A DNA stretch of 64,000 bases from Campylobacter armoricus. GTDB taxonomy: Bacteria > Campylobacterota > Campylobacteria > Campylobacterales > Campylobacteraceae. Of the stretch, positions 52,557 to 62,422 are shown one piece after another. Location of the stretch: NCBI RefSeq assembly GCF_013372105.1, contig NZ_CP053825.1, forward strand, positions 1-64,000, written 5' to 3'. The stretch's first letter is position 1. The number at the start of each line of letters is the position of its first letter. A program made the position numbers and the translations under genes. The notes beneath the pieces are model-generated. The model saw only the letters and a list, made by a program, of their open reading frames with translations. It did not search any database and was not told the origin of the DNA.

Positions 52557-53460
52557 GATATTCCCCTGTTAAAGAATTTAAAAATGCAACTATATCATCT
52601 ACTACATTTTGCTCTAAAAATTTTCCAAGTTGATAATATGCCATAAATTGCACACACGCATCAAGTGTTGGCATAGATCCATCGTGAAAATATGGTGCTG
52701 TCTTAGATATATTTCTAAGGCTTGGAACTTTAACCACGAATTTATCATTAGGATCTTTTGTTATTTCATAGCGTCCTTGCCAGTTTGTTCCATTATCGTA
52801 TGGAACAAATACCCCCATTTTTTGATACATATTACCACCTATATTTTGTCCTTGATGACAAGCTATGCAACCATTAGATAAAAAAGCATTATATCCTCTT
52901 TTTGCTTGTTCGCTTATAGCATTTTTATCTCCTTTTAAATAACGATCAAAAGGAGAATTTGGAGTAAGTAGTGTTTTTTGAAATTCGGCTAAAGCATCGG
53001 CTATATTATCAAAGGTAACTTCTCCGTAAAGTCTTTGAAACTCTTTTTCATAATAAGCATTGCTTTTTACTATTTCAACTGCTTCATTTCCATCTTTTAA
53101 TCCCATCTCTTTAGGGTTAGTTAAAGGGCTTTTTGCTTGCTCTTGTAAATCTTTTGCATTTCCTCTCCAAAATTGAGAAAGATTAAATACTGCATTGAAA
53201 TTTGTAGGTGTATGGAATGGTTCATCTAGTATGCCATTTATACCAGTAGAAAAAATTTTATTATCTACTCCAAAATTAGCAATATCATGACAAGTATTGC
53301 AAGATACTTTTTTATCTTTTGATAAACTTGTATCCATATAAAGTTTTTTCCCTAATAATGCTTTTTCTTTATTATAAGGAATGCTATCTGGTATCGGAGT
53401 AATCATTTCTAATGCTAAAAGTGGAAAAAAAGAACATATTAAAACGATAAAAAATTTCAT
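52540..53460 (-). CDS. docA: Di-haem cytochrome c peroxidase DocA
   Basis: This periplasmic enzyme reduces hydrogen peroxide with electrons from cytochrome c. The 306-residue product has a signal peptide ([18 protein letters not shown]) and two haem-binding motifs, CNTCH near residue 55 and CIACH near 200. The conserved [19 protein letters not shown] segment near 245 is also present. Length is typical of MauG/CcpA-type peroxidases. It overlaps docB, suggesting coupled expression of peroxide defence and a chemoreceptor. Confidence 0.94.
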   Translation of the reverse strand: MKFFIVLICSFFPLLALEMITPIPDSIPYNKEKALLGKKLYMDTSLSKDKKVSCNTCHDIANFGVDNKIFSTGINGILDEPFHTPTNFNAVFNLSQFWRGNAKDLQEQAKSPLTNPKEMGLKDGNEAVEIVKSNAYYEKEFQRLYGEVTFDNIADALAEFQKTLLTPNSPFDRYLKGDKNAISEQAKRGYNAFLSNGCIACHQGQNIGGNMYQKMGVFVPYDNGTNWQGRYEITKDPNDKFVVKVPSLRNISKTAPYFHDGSMPTLDACVQFMAYYQLGKFLEQNVVDDIVAFLNSLTGEYHDSLK

Positions 53461-53517
53461 AATTATTTTCCTTTATTTTATATTAAATTTTTAATTAATA
53501 ATTTTTTTATTATAACA

Positions 53518-54807
53518 CTAAAATCTTAATCTCTTATAAGTAATAATGGCAGTTATAAGCGTTATGAGAGATAAAATTAAAATATAAATAAAAATTCCGA
53601 ATATAAAAGGATTATCCGGTTTTATGGCTAAAGAATGTAAGGCAAAAACAAGTTGAGGGCTAAAACCACCTGCAATAGCATATGCAATATTATAAGAAAA
53701 AGAAATACCGCTAAAACGAATATTTGGTTTAAAAATTTTACACATTAAAATAGGTGCTAAGGCATTAATACCACCAAAGAAACTGGAAATAAAATAAAAG
53801 TATATACTTAAATGTAAAATTTGTTCATAGAAAAAATAAAAATAAAAAAAGCAAGATATACTAAGTCCTATTGAAAAAATTATAGCTGTCGGTAAAAACC
53901 CAAATTTATCAACCCATAAGCCAGCTAATAATGTTCCACATGAAAGAATTATAATTGCTATCATTTGTATGCATATAGAATCAGTTTTATTTATAATTAA
54001 TACTTCGGACATAAAATTTGGCATTAGTAGTATTAATATAATCACACAAGCTGTAAGCATCCATGTTAAAAGCATAGAAGAAATAGTGTTAAGCAACGCA
54101 TCTTTTTCTTTGAAAAAGCTTTTTAATGGGAAATTTTCTAAATTATTTGTTTCTTGCATTAGCTTAAAAATAGGAGTTTCTTCTAAAAATTTTCGAAGAT
54201 AAACAGAGATTATGCCAAAAATCGCTCCAATAGCAAATGGAATTCTCCAAGCATATTCATAAATTTCATCTTGTGAAAAATAATGGTTTATAATTAAAGC
54301 AATAATACTTCCTAACAAAATTCCAAATGCCATAGAAGCATTAATAGCACTAATATAAAAACCATCTTTTTCATCAGGTGCGTGTTCTTTTATAAAAACC
54401 CATGCTCCAGGTAACTCACCACCTATTGCAATACCTTGAGCAATTCTAGCAAGTATTAAGATTAATGGGGCCATGTATCCTATGTCTTCAAAAGTTGGAG
54501 TGATTGCAAGAGAAAAAGTTGGTATAACCATTAATAATATACTAAGCATAAACATTTTTTTACGCCCAAATTTATCTCCAAAATGAGCCATTACAATACC
54601 ACCAAGTGGTCTAGCTAAATACCCTGCAGCAAATGCTCCATAAGTATTTAAAAGCTTCCAAAAATCACTTAAATCACTAGGAAAAAAATTTTTTGAGATA
54701 TAGCTTGCAAAAAATACAAAAATAATAAAATCATAAAATTCTAAAGTTCCTCCAAGTGAAGATAAGAATAGGGTTTTGATATTATTTTTTTTAATTTTCT
54801 TTAACAT
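53518..54807 (-). CDS. MFS transporter, metabolite:H+ symporter (MHS) family
   Basis: The 429-residue product has twelve predicted membrane helices. It shows the MHS markers GGTLEFYDFIIFVFFA in helix 1, the RPLGGIVMAHFGDKFGRKKMFMLSI loop 2-3 motif, and IAIGGELPGAWVFIKEH. Relatives carry proline/betaine, alpha-ketoglutarate or citrate; no residue here allows a choice. Its C-terminus lies close to docA but has its own AAAGTTT upstream region. It is divergent from infA with 138 AT-rich bases between. Confidence 0.88.
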   Translation of the reverse strand: MLKKIKKNNIKTLFLSSLGGTLEFYDFIIFVFFASYISKNFFPSDLSDFWKLLNTYGAFAAGYLARPLGGIVMAHFGDKFGRKKMFMLSILLMVIPTFSLAITPTFEDIGYMAPLILILARIAQGIAIGGELPGAWVFIKEHAPDEKDGFYISAINASMAFGILLGSIIALIINHYFSQDEIYEYAWRIPFAIGAIFGIISVYLRKFLEETPIFKLMQETNNLENFPLKSFFKEKDALLNTISSMLLTWMLTACVIILILLMPNFMSEVLIINKTDSICIQMIAIIILSCGTLLAGLWVDKFGFLPTAIIFSIGLSISCFFYFYFFYEQILHLSIYFYFISSFFGGINALAPILMCKIFKPNIRFSGISFSYNIAYAIAGGFSPQLVFALHSLAIKPDNPFIFGIFIYILILSLITLITAIITYKRLRF

Positions 54808-54945
54808 ATTATTAAAACTTTCTTTTTGTAGTAATTTTGAAATTATAGTAAAAAAATATAAAGTTTATAAAAAAATATTAAATTTTAAAATGAAAAATTA
54901 TGGTAAAATAATAGCTTTGTATTTTATATAGAAAGGAGAAAAACA

Positions 54946-55164
54946 TTGGCAAAAGATGATATTATTGAAATTGATGGTAATGTGATTGAGGCTTTACCTA
55001 ATGCAACTTTTAAAGTTGAGCTGGATAATAAACATGTGATACTTTGCCATATCGCAGGTAAAATGCGTATGCATTATATTAGAATAATGCCTGGTGATAG
55101 AGTTAAGGTTGAATTAACACCTTATAGTCTTGATAAAGGGCGAATTACATTTAGATATAAATAA
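54946..55164 (+). CDS. infA: Translation initiation factor IF-1
   Basis: IF-1 is an OB-fold protein that occupies the A site during initiation. The 72-residue product matches the family end to end ([27 protein letters not shown]... KGRITFRYK). The start is a UUG at 54946, with GAAAGGAG upstream; no ATG fits the conserved N-terminus. An initiation-factor gene using a UUG start could be sensitive to initiation stringency. It precedes the alpha-type operon. Confidence 0.97.
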   Translation: MAKDDIIEIDGNVIEALPNATFKVELDNKHVILCHIAGKMRMHYIRIMPGDRVKVELTPYSLDKGRITFRYK

Positions 55165-55193
55165 ATCTAAGTTATTTAAAAGCAAAAGTAGAA

Positions 55194-55199
55194 TATAAT
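55194..55199 (+). promoter_or_regulatory. -10 hexamer of the rpmJ-rplQ operon
   Basis: TATAAT at 55194-55199, in AGAATATAATTAGCAC, lies 30 bases after infA and would give a leader of about 130 bases before rpmJ. Confidence 0.6.
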
Positions 55200-55205
55200 T
55201 AGCAC

Positions 55206-55332
55206 TTTTGCAGAAATTGCAATAAAACTGTATGAAGAAGTATTTTCAAAATCACCACTTATTTTGAAAATAGTTGGTTGTTCTAAAAACCTGGTGCAGT
55301 TGTAAAAAAAGTGGAATTTACAATAACAGGAG
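55206..55332 (+). ncRNA. Structured leader of the alpha-type ribosomal operon
   Basis: Two perfect stems are visible. TATTTTCAAAAT (55241-55252) pairs with ATTTTGAAAATA (55261-55272), and TTGTAAA (55300-55306) pairs with TTTACAA (55317-55323), the second ending just before the rpmJ AGGAG. A short GCA/TGC stem occurs upstream. Leader autoregulation by S4 is known for the E. coli alpha operon; the fold here is a different, visible one, and its role is inferred. Confidence 0.5.
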
Positions 55333-55338
55333 TAAAGC

Positions 55339-55452
55339 ATGAAAGTTAGACCATCTGTTAAAAAGATGTGCGACAAATGCAAAGTAGTTCGTCGTAAAGG
55401 CGTAGTTCGCATTATTTGCGAAAATCCAAAACACAAACAAAGACAAGGATAA
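55339..55452 (+). CDS. rpmJ: 50S ribosomal protein L36
   Basis: L36 is the smallest ribosomal protein and holds a zinc ion. The 37-residue product starts [20 protein letters not shown] and ends [15 protein letters not shown], the later cysteine and the histidine are the zinc ligands. ACAGGAGTAAAGC precedes the ATG. It is the first gene of the operon, 3 bases before rpsM. Confidence 0.96.
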
Positions 55453-55455
55453 TTT

Positions 55456-55821
55456 ATGGCTCGTATTGCAGGTGTGGATTTACCAAAGAAAAAAAGAATT
55501 GAATATGGCTTAACTTATATTTATGGTATAGGTTTGCATACTTCAAGAAAAATCTTAGATAAAACTGGAATTTCTTATGATAAAAGAGTTCATGAATTAA
55601 GTGAAGATGAGGCAGCAGCTATTCGTAAAGAAATTCAAGAAAGCTATATGGTTGAGGGTGATCTTAGAAAACAAGTTGCTATGGATATCAAAGCATTAAT
55701 GGATTTAGGAAGCTTTAGAGGTTTAAGACATAGAAAAGGCTTACCAGTTCGTGGTCAAAAAACAAAAACAAATGCCAGAACTAGAAAAGGTAAGAGAAAA
55801 ACCGTTGGTGCAAAATCATAA
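55456..55821 (+). CDS. rpsM: 30S ribosomal protein S13
   Basis: S13 is a 30S head protein touching the P-site tRNA and the large subunit. The 121-residue product starts [26 protein letters not shown] and ends with [28 protein letters not shown], both signatures of the family. AAGGATAATTT precedes the ATG, 3 bases after rpmJ. Confidence 0.98.
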   Translation: MARIAGVDLPKKKRIEYGLTYIYGIGLHTSRKILDKTGISYDKRVHELSEDEAAAIRKEIQESYMVEGDLRKQVAMDIKALMDLGSFRGLRHRKGLPVRGQKTKTNARTRKGKRKTVGAKS

Positions 55822-55830
55822 GGATAAAAA

Positions 55831-56223
55831 ATGGCAAAAAGAAAAGTAGTTAAGAAAAAAGTAGTTAAAAAAAATATAGCTAAGGGTATAGTTTATATCA
55901 GTGCAACATTTAATAATACTATGGTTACTGTAACTGATGAAATGGGAAATGCTATTGCATGGAGTAGTGCTGGTGGTTTAGGATTTAAAGGTTCTAAAAA
56001 ATCAACTCCTTATGCAGCACAACAAGCAGTGGAAGATGCTTTAAATAAAGCAAAAGAACATGGTATTAAAGAAGTAGGAATTAAAGTTCAAGGACCAGGA
56101 AGTGGTCGTGAGACAGCGGTTAAAAGTGTAGGTGCTATGGAAGGAATCAAAGTAACTTTCTTAAAAGATATAACTCCATTAGCTCATAATGGTTGTAGAC
56201 CACCAAAACGTCGTCGTGTCTAA
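55831..56223 (+). CDS. rpsK: 30S ribosomal protein S11
   Basis: S11 forms part of the 30S platform near the E site. The 130-residue product has a lysine-rich start ([15 protein letters not shown]), [40 protein letters not shown] and the terminal [18 protein letters not shown], which are diagnostic. It lies 9 bases after rpsM with AAGGATAAAAA upstream. Confidence 0.98.
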   Translation: MAKRKVVKKKVVKKNIAKGIVYISATFNNTMVTVTDEMGNAIAWSSAGGLGFKGSKKSTPYAAQQAVEDALNKAKEHGIKEVGIKVQGPGSGRETAVKSVGAMEGIKVTFLKDITPLAHNGCRPPKRRRV

Positions 56224-56254
56224 GAATAAGATATAAGATTTTAGGAGAATTACA

Positions 56255-56881
56255 ATGGCAAGATATAGAGGACCAGTAGAGAAATTAGAAAGACGACTTG
56301 GCGTAAGCTTAGCAATGAAAGGCGAAAGAAGATTAGCAGGTAAAAGCGCACTTGATAAACGCCCTTATGCACCAGGTCAGCACGGACAAAGAAAAGCAAA
56401 AATTAGTGAGTATGGACTTCAATTAAGAGAAAAACAAAAAGCTAAATTTATGTATGGGGTTAGTGAAAAACAATTTAGAAGATTATTTAGCGAAGCTGCA
56501 AGAAAAGATGGCAACACAGGTGCGCTTTTAATTCAGCTTTTAGAACAAAGACTAGATAATGTTGTTTATAGAATGGGCTTTGCTACAACTCGTCGTTTTG
56601 CTAGACAGCTTGTAACTCATGGGCATATTTTAGTAAATGGCAAAAGAGTTGATATTCCTAGCTATAGAGTAGAAGCAGGTCAAAAGATTGAGGTGATTGA
56701 AAAAAGTAAAAATAATCCTCAAATTTCAAGAGCAATTGAGCTAACTGCTCAAACAGGTATAGTTGCTTGGGTTGATGTAGAAAAAGAAAAAAGATTTGGA
56801 ATTTTTACAAGAAAACCTGAAAGAGAAGAAGTTATCATTCCAGTTGAGGAAAGATACATCGTTGAGTTGTATTCTAAATAA
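56255..56881 (+). CDS. rpsD: 30S ribosomal protein S4
   Basis: S4 starts assembly of the 30S body and influences decoding accuracy; in E. coli it represses its own operon. The 208-residue product has [23 protein letters not shown], the S4 RNA-binding domain [41 protein letters not shown], and the C-terminal family end. AGGAGAATTACA precedes the ATG. Confidence 0.98.
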   Translation: MARYRGPVEKLERRLGVSLAMKGERRLAGKSALDKRPYAPGQHGQRKAKISEYGLQLREKQKAKFMYGVSEKQFRRLFSEAARKDGNTGALLIQLLEQRLDNVVYRMGFATTRRFARQLVTHGHILVNGKRVDIPSYRVEAGQKIEVIEKSKNNPQISRAIELTAQTGIVAWVDVEKEKRFGIFTRKPEREEVIIPVEERYIVELYSK

Positions 56882-56895
56882 TAAAGGTTTATGAT

Positions 56896-57909
56896 ATGAG
56901 ACATATTACAACTTCTGCTTATACACCAACAGAGTTTAGTATTGAAAATATCAGTGATACAGTGGCAAAAGTAAGTGCATGGCCTTTTGAAATTGGTTAT
57001 GCTATTACTTTAGCACACCCTTTACGCCGTTTGCTTTATTCAAGCACGGTTGGTTTTGCTCCCACTGGAGTAAAAATTAAAGGTGTTGCACATGAATTTG
57101 ATAGTATGCGTGGCATGCTTGAAGATGTAGCATTGTTTATTATCAATCTAAAAAAATTAAGATTTAAAATAAAAACAGAGTCTGAAAAAGAAATTGTTAC
57201 ATTTAATTTTAAAGGACCAAAAGAAATTTGCGGAAAAGATTTAAATAATGATATTGTCGAGGTTGTTAATGTAGATAGCTATCTTGCAACAATCAATGAA
57301 GATGCAGATTTAGAATTTACTTTGATTATAGAAAAAGGTATTGGTTATGTGCCTTCAGAAGAAATCCAAAATTTCTTAGATCCTGATTTCATAGCGCTTG
57401 ATGCATTTTTTACTCCAGTAAAACATGCAGTTTATGATATAGAAAAAGTGCTTTTTGAAGATAATCCAGATTATGAAAAAGTTGTTTTTACAATTACAAC
57501 CGATGGACAAATTTCACCAAGTGATGCTTTTAAAAATGCTTTAGAAGCAATGTATAAACAATTATCAGTGTTTGACAAAATTGCAAATGCACAAAGCGTC
57601 GCAAGAAATCAAACACCGAGCAGTGAAGTAGAGCATGTAAAATTACTTCAAAATATAACTGAATTAAATTTAAGTGCTAGAAGTTTTAATTGCTTAGAAA
57701 AAGCAAATGTAGTTTATATCGGCGAACTTGCTCTAATGAGTGTAAGCGAACTAGCGGATTTAAAAAATCTAGGAAAAAAATCTCTTGATGAGATTAAAAG
57801 TGTAATGGAAACTATAGGATTTCCTATAGGTGGTTCGAAACTCAATGATAGTGCAAAAGAAACGCTAAAGAAAAAAATTATAGAATTAAAAGCACAAAAT
57901 GAAGGATAA
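56896..57909 (+). CDS. rpoA: RNA polymerase alpha subunit
   Basis: RpoA dimerises to scaffold RNA polymerase and contacts promoter UP elements and activators. The 337-residue product has the N-terminal assembly domain ([44 protein letters not shown]) and the C-terminal domain [52 protein letters not shown]. It is in the usual place between rpsD and rplQ. Confidence 0.98.
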   Translation: MRHITTSAYTPTEFSIENISDTVAKVSAWPFEIGYAITLAHPLRRLLYSSTVGFAPTGVKIKGVAHEFDSMRGMLEDVALFIINLKKLRFKIKTESEKEIVTFNFKGPKEICGKDLNNDIVEVVNVDSYLATINEDADLEFTLIIEKGIGYVPSEEIQNFLDPDFIALDAFFTPVKHAVYDIEKVLFEDNPDYEKVVFTITTDGQISPSDAFKNALEAMYKQLSVFDKIANAQSVARNQTPSSEVEHVKLLQNITELNLSARSFNCLEKANVVYIGELALMSVSELADLKNLGKKSLDEIKSVMETIGFPIGGSKLNDSAKETLKKKIIELKAQNEG

Positions 57910-57912
57910 TCA

Positions 57913-58266
57913 ATGAGACATAGACATGGATATAGAAAATTAGGTCGCACTTCTACCCACCGTGCTGCCTTGTTAAAAAACCTTACCATTGCTATTATTA
58001 AAGCAGGTAAAATAGAAACAACATTACCTAAAGCAAAAGAATTAAGAGGTTATGTTGAAAGATTAATTACTCGTGCAAGAAAGGGTGATTTTAATGCTCA
58101 TAGAGCAGTATTTGCAAGTTTGCAAGATAAAGAAGCTACAAATAAACTTGTAACTGAAATTGCACCGAAATTTGCAGATAGAAATGGTGGATATACTAGA
58201 ATCATCAAAACTAGAATTCGCCGTGGTGATGCTGCTGAAATGGCTTTCATAGAATTCGTAGCTTAA
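57913..58266 (+). CDS. rplQ: 50S ribosomal protein L17
   Basis: L17 lies near the exit tunnel on the 50S surface. The 117-residue product starts [29 protein letters not shown] and ends with the [25 protein letters not shown] block of the family. It starts 3 bases after rpoA and is followed by a perfect hairpin terminator, ending the operon. Confidence 0.98.
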   Translation: MRHRHGYRKLGRTSTHRAALLKNLTIAIIKAGKIETTLPKAKELRGYVERLITRARKGDFNAHRAVFASLQDKEATNKLVTEIAPKFADRNGGYTRIIKTRIRRGDAAEMAFIEFVA

Positions 58267-58294
58267 ATTTTAGCCTTTTTTAAGGCTAAAATTT
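58265..58294 (+). terminator. Hairpin terminator after rplQ
   Basis: AAATTTTAGCCTT (58265-58277) and AAGGCTAAAATTT (58282-58294) form a perfect 13-bp stem with a TTTT loop. It begins at the rplQ stop codon; the remaining 90 bases before hisG are AT-rich, with no clear -35/-10 pair. Confidence 0.8.
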
Positions 58295-58383
58295 CCTATT
58301 CTCATTGTATTTACTCATTATTCTTTGTATTTTTACTCTTTTTTTGCTACTATTAATTATCTTAACTACAAAAAAGGTATAAA

Positions 58384-59283
58384 ATGCAAGAAAATTCAAG
58401 ATTGCGTATAGCTATACAAAAATCAGGTCGTTTAAGTAAAGATTCTATAGCCTTGCTTGAGTCTATAGGCGTAAAACTTCGCATACATGAACAAAGTTTG
58501 ATTGCTTTTTCTACTAATTTACCGATTGATCTACTTAGAGTAAGAGATGATGATATACCAGGACTTATTTTTGATGGAGTAGTTGATCTTGGTATAGTTG
58601 GAGAAAATGTTTTAGAAGAAAATGAACTTGAAAGAAAATCAAAAAACGAAAACGCAGATTTTATAATGCTTAAAAAACTTGATTTTGGCGGATGTCGTTT
58701 GTCTTTAGCATTGCCAGAAAAGTGTGAATATAAAGGTATAGAAAGTTTTAAAAATTTACGCATAGCAACTTCTTATCCACAGCTTTTAAAGCGTTTTATG
58801 GAGGAAAATAATATTCCTTATAAAACTTGTATGCTAACAGGTTCAGTTGAAGTGGCACCAAGTGCAAATTTAGCTGATGGAATTTGTGATTTAGTTTCAA
58901 GTGGGGCTACTTTAAAAGCAAATGGACTTAAAGAAGTTATGGTAATTTATAAATCCAAAGCTTGTATTATCCAAAGAAAAGAAAGTTTAACTTCTTGCAA
59001 GCAAGAGTTAATTGATAAATTACTTATTAGGATTAATGGAGTTATGCAAGCTAGAGAATCAAAATATATTATGCTTCATGCTCCTATTGAAAAACTAGAA
59101 AAAATTACAGCCTTATTACCAGGTGTTGAAAAACCTACTATTTTACCTTTAGAAAATGATAAAGCCAAAGTTGCATTGCATATGGTTAGTCAAGAAAATT
59201 TATTTTGGGAGACTATGGAAGCTTTAAAAAAAGAAGGCGCAAGTGCAATTTTGGTTTTACCTATTGAAAAAATGCTCTCTTAA
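58384..59283 (+). CDS. hisG: ATP phosphoribosyltransferase, long form
   Basis: HisG joins ATP and PRPP in the first step of histidine synthesis. The 299-residue product is the long form: a catalytic part ([20 protein letters not shown]; the [12 protein letters not shown] segment; the PRPP-binding [30 protein letters not shown]) and a C-terminal regulatory domain (about 225-299) that binds histidine for feedback inhibition. No HisZ is therefore needed. It opens the his operon, 9 bases before hisD. Confidence 0.97.
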   Translation: MQENSRLRIAIQKSGRLSKDSIALLESIGVKLRIHEQSLIAFSTNLPIDLLRVRDDDIPGLIFDGVVDLGIVGENVLEENELERKSKNENADFIMLKKLDFGGCRLSLALPEKCEYKGIESFKNLRIATSYPQLLKRFMEENNIPYKTCMLTGSVEVAPSANLADGICDLVSSGATLKANGLKEVMVIYKSKACIIQRKESLTSCKQELIDKLLIRINGVMQARESKYIMLHAPIEKLEKITALLPGVEKPTILPLENDKAKVALHMVSQENLFWETMEALKKEGASAILVLPIEKMLS

Positions 59284-59291
59284 GGATATAA

Positions 59292-60572
59292 ATGCAAATA
59301 TTAGATTTTCAAAAATTAAATACAAAAGAACAAGAGTTAGCGCTAAAACGCCCTGCTATAAGTGCTAATACGCAAGTTAAAACTATAGTAGAAGACATTA
59401 TAGAAAATGTTAAAACAAATGGTGATGAAGCATTAAAACAAATGGCATTGAAATTTGATAAAGTAGAGATAAACTCTATTAAATTAAGCCAAGAAGAGCT
59501 TAGTAGTTTAGCAGGACAAGTTGATGAAGAGCTAAAACAAGCTATTAAAATAGCTTATGATAATATTTATAAATTCCATAAAGCACAAGAGAGTAAAACC
59601 ATAGAAGTACAAACTTTTGAAGGGGTAACTTGCAAAGTAATAACTAGGGCTATAGAAAAAGTAGGTCTTTATATACCAGGTGGCTTAGCACCTTTATTTT
59701 CCACTGCTTTGATGCTTGCTATTCCAGCAAAGATAGCTCAGTGCAAACACATAGCTTTAGCTTCTCCGCCACCTTTGCACCCTGCCATTACTTATGTGGC
59801 AAAACTTTGTGGGGTTGATGAAGTATATCAAATGGGTGGAGCAGGTGCGATAGCAGCACTAGCTTATGGAACGCAAAGCGTAAAAAAAGTAGATAAAATT
59901 TTTGGTCCAGGAAATGCCTTTGTAACAGAAGCTAAAAAGCAAGTTAATAATCATGGAGTAGCCATTGATATGCAAGCAGGGCCTTCAGAAGTACTAGTTT
60001 TAGCAGATGAGTTTGCTAATGCTAAATTTATAGCTTCAGATTTACTCTCACAAGCTGAACATGGAGCAGATTCTCAAGCTATTTTAGTTTGCACAAGTGA
60101 AAAATTAGCCAAAGAAGTAGATAGTGAAGTTGCTTTACAGCTTGAAAAACTTTCACGCAAAGAAATTGCTTCAAAATCTTTAGAGCATTCTAAAATCATT
60201 CTTGCAAAAGATATAAAACATGCCATAAGCATTTCAAATGATTATGCACCAGAACATTTAATCATTCATACACAAAATTCATCTAATTTGCTTGATGATA
60301 TTATGCATGCAGGTTCGGTATTTTTAGGTGAGTATTCTCCAGAATCTATGGGAGATTATGCAAGTGGGACTAATCATGTATTGCCAACTTATGGTTTTGC
60401 AAGGTCATATTCTTCTTTAGGACTTGCTGATTTTATGAAAAGAATGAGTGTGCAAGAACTTAGCAAAGAAGGTTTTAAAAAACTTGGACCTATAGTGGAA
60501 ATTTTAGCAGCTGCTGAAGGGCTTGATGGGCATAAAAATGCCGTAAGTTTAAGATTAGAAAGCTTAAAATGA
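59292..60572 (+). CDS. hisD: Histidinol dehydrogenase
   Basis: HisD oxidises histidinol to histidine in two NAD-linked steps using zinc. The 426-residue product has [38 protein letters not shown], the [15 protein letters not shown] signature, the zinc-site segment [13 protein letters not shown] and the late [10 protein letters not shown]. Length is normal. GGATATAAATG starts it 9 bases after hisG, and its stop overlaps hisB by 4 bases. Confidence 0.98.
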   Translation: MQILDFQKLNTKEQELALKRPAISANTQVKTIVEDIIENVKTNGDEALKQMALKFDKVEINSIKLSQEELSSLAGQVDEELKQAIKIAYDNIYKFHKAQESKTIEVQTFEGVTCKVITRAIEKVGLYIPGGLAPLFSTALMLAIPAKIAQCKHIALASPPPLHPAITYVAKLCGVDEVYQMGGAGAIAALAYGTQSVKKVDKIFGPGNAFVTEAKKQVNNHGVAIDMQAGPSEVLVLADEFANAKFIASDLLSQAEHGADSQAILVCTSEKLAKEVDSEVALQLEKLSRKEIASKSLEHSKIILAKDIKHAISISNDYAPEHLIIHTQNSSNLLDDIMHAGSVFLGEYSPESMGDYASGTNHVLPTYGFARSYSSLGLADFMKRMSVQELSKEGFKKLGPIVEILAAAEGLDGHKNAVSLRLESLK

Positions 60573-61636
60573 GTGCAAAAATTTTATTTATAGATAGAGA
60601 TGGCACACTCATTGATGAGCCTAAAAATGATTTTCAAATTGATTCTTTAGAAAAGCTTGAATTTGAAAAAGGTGCTATCAATGCACTTTTAAAGTTAAAA
60701 AATTTTGGTTTTAAATTTGTGATAGTGAGTAATCAAGACGGCCTAGGCACAAATTCTTTCCCTAAAGAAGACTTTGATAAAGCTCATGAGAAGATGCTAA
60801 GTGTTTTTCAAAGTTGTGGTATAGAATTTGAAGATATTTTTATATGCCCGCATTTTGAGCATGAAAATTGTGCTTGTAGAAAGCCAAAAACAGCTATGCT
60901 TGAAAACTATATCAAAAACAAACTTTATGATAAAAACAAAAGCTTTGTCATAGGCGATAGGCTTAGCGATATGCTCTTAGCGCAAAATCTTGGAATTCAA
61001 GGTTTAAAATACGACAAAAACGATTTTAACTGGAAACAAATTGCTAATTTTATTTTGCAAAATTATCGTAGTGCTTGTATAGAGCGTAATACCAAAGAAA
61101 CTCAAATTCAAGTTAAAATAGCTTTTAACGACACTTCAAAAGCTAATATTAACACAGGTATAGCTTTTTTTGATCATATGTTAGAGCAAATTGCTACGCA
61201 TGCAAATATTTCTTTAAGCATTGAATGCAAAGGGGATTTGGAAGTTGATGAGCATCACAGCGTAGAAGATGTAGCACTTGCTTTGGGCGAGGCTATCAAA
61301 ATAGCACTAGATCAAAAAATAGGCATTGCAAGATATGGTTTTGTTTTGCCTATGGATGAGAGTTTGGCAAGTTGTGCGATTGATTTTTGCAATAGACCAC
61401 ATTTGGTTTATAAGGCTAAATTTAAAAAAGAAAAGCTTGGAGAATTAAGCACAGAAATGATAGAGCATTTTTTCTACTCACTAAGCTATGCTATGGGAGC
61501 TAGTTTGCATTTAAAAGTTAAAGGCAAAAACGATCATCACAAAGCCGAAGGACTTTTTAAAGCCTTTGCAAGAGCTTTAAAAATGGCTATTAAAATAGAA
61601 AATGAAAACCTAGCAAGCTCTAAAGGAGTGATATGA
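60569..61636 (+). CDS. hisB: Bifunctional histidinol-phosphatase / imidazoleglycerol-phosphate dehydratase
   Basis: HisB catalyses two steps of histidine synthesis. The 355-residue product has an N-terminal HAD phosphatase domain ([12 protein letters not shown] near residue 6; [18 protein letters not shown] with zinc cysteines around [11 protein letters not shown]). Its C-terminal dehydratase domain (about 168-355) has the metal-binding [28 protein letters not shown] and [20 protein letters not shown]. The fusion is intact. A strong AAGGAG lies in the last codons, and an ATG overlaps the stop (ATGA). Confidence 0.97.
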   Translation: MSAKILFIDRDGTLIDEPKNDFQIDSLEKLEFEKGAINALLKLKNFGFKFVIVSNQDGLGTNSFPKEDFDKAHEKMLSVFQSCGIEFEDIFICPHFEHENCACRKPKTAMLENYIKNKLYDKNKSFVIGDRLSDMLLAQNLGIQGLKYDKNDFNWKQIANFILQNYRSACIERNTKETQIQVKIAFNDTSKANINTGIAFFDHMLEQIATHANISLSIECKGDLEVDEHHSVEDVALALGEAIKIALDQKIGIARYGFVLPMDESLASCAIDFCNRPHLVYKAKFKKEKLGELSTEMIEHFFYSLSYAMGASLHLKVKGKNDHHKAEGLFKAFARALKMAIKIENENLASSKGVI

Positions 61637-61719
61637 AAAATTTTTTTATAATGCAAGTGTTTGTGAAATATGATCGCTTGTTATGTTATATGAGACTTAA
61701 CAATGAAACAAAAAGATAA
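61633..61719 (+). CDS. Possible 28-residue leader or remnant ORF after hisB
   Basis: A 28-codon frame begins at an ATG overlapping the hisB TGA (ATGA), with AAGGAG (61623-61628) at ideal spacing. Its 3' end overlaps the first codons of the nuclease-like gene. The product is not similar to anything I recognise. It may be a coupling peptide, or what is left of the original hisH start site after an insertion. Translation is plausible from the signal alone. Confidence 0.3.
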   Translation: MKNFFIMQVFVKYDRLLCYMRLNNETKR

Positions 61720-62401
61720 TGTTATAGAAGCTTTTAAAAATAATAATAACTTTGCAACTTTAAGTCAGCTTTATATGCTGACAGATGTTAGTAAATGGGA
61801 AACAAAAACACCTTTTGCAAGCATTAGAAGAATATTACAAACAAATAAAGAATTTTATAAAATCACAGCAGGACTTTGGGGTTTAACAGAGAAAAAGCAT
61901 GAGATTGAAAAAAAATTAAATTTGATAAATAACGAATGCCAGTTTAGCCATTCTTATTATCAAGGGCTTATTGTCTCAATTGGAAATTTAAGAGGCTTTC
62001 AAACTTTTATTCCTAGTCAAGATAAGAATAAATACTTTATGGATACTAGGTTAGGCGACTTGGCTACTTTAGATTCTCTTTATAGTTTTACATATGATGA
62101 ATTGACACAAAAAGCTAAATTTAGCGATTGTATTTGGTTTAATGAACGAAAAATGCCTCATGCTTTTTATGAGGTAGAGCATTCTACTAATATAAAAAAT
62201 TCTATTAACCGTTTTTATGAGCTTCAAGATTTTAGAGCAAAATTTTTTATTGTTGCGCATAAAAATAGATATAGAGAATTTCAAAATATAATTTCAAATT
62301 CTATTTATGAAAAAATAAAAGATATTGTATATTTTGCAGATTATGAGAGTATTGCTAAGCAATATGAGAAAGAGAGTGTAAAATATGAAATGGGAATTTA
62401 A
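61703..62401 (+). CDS. Predicted HTH plus PD-(D/E)XK nuclease-like protein inside the his operon
   Basis: The 232-residue product has no histidine-synthesis relationship. Residues 1-70 look like a winged-helix domain (FATLSQLYMLTDVS, TPFASIRRILQTN, ITAGLWGLTE). Residues 90-215 fit a PD-(D/E)XK restriction-type fold: GFQTFIPSQDKN, then D142 in SDCIWFN, E157 and E159 in FYEVEHSTNIKNSINRFYEL, and a FFIVAHKNRYREF strand. The first nuclease motifs are weaker, so the fold is inferred. No methylase accompanies it. It lacks a strong ribosome-binding site and lies between hisB and hisH. Confidence 0.6.
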   Translation: MKQKDNVIEAFKNNNNFATLSQLYMLTDVSKWETKTPFASIRRILQTNKEFYKITAGLWGLTEKKHEIEKKLNLINNECQFSHSYYQGLIVSIGNLRGFQTFIPSQDKNKYFMDTRLGDLATLDSLYSFTYDELTQKAKFSDCIWFNERKMPHAFYEVEHSTNIKNSINRFYELQDFRAKFFIVAHKNRYREFQNIISNSIYEKIKDIVYFADYESIAKQYEKESVKYEMGI

Positions 62402-62422
62402 TTTTTCAAGAAAGTGTTTATC

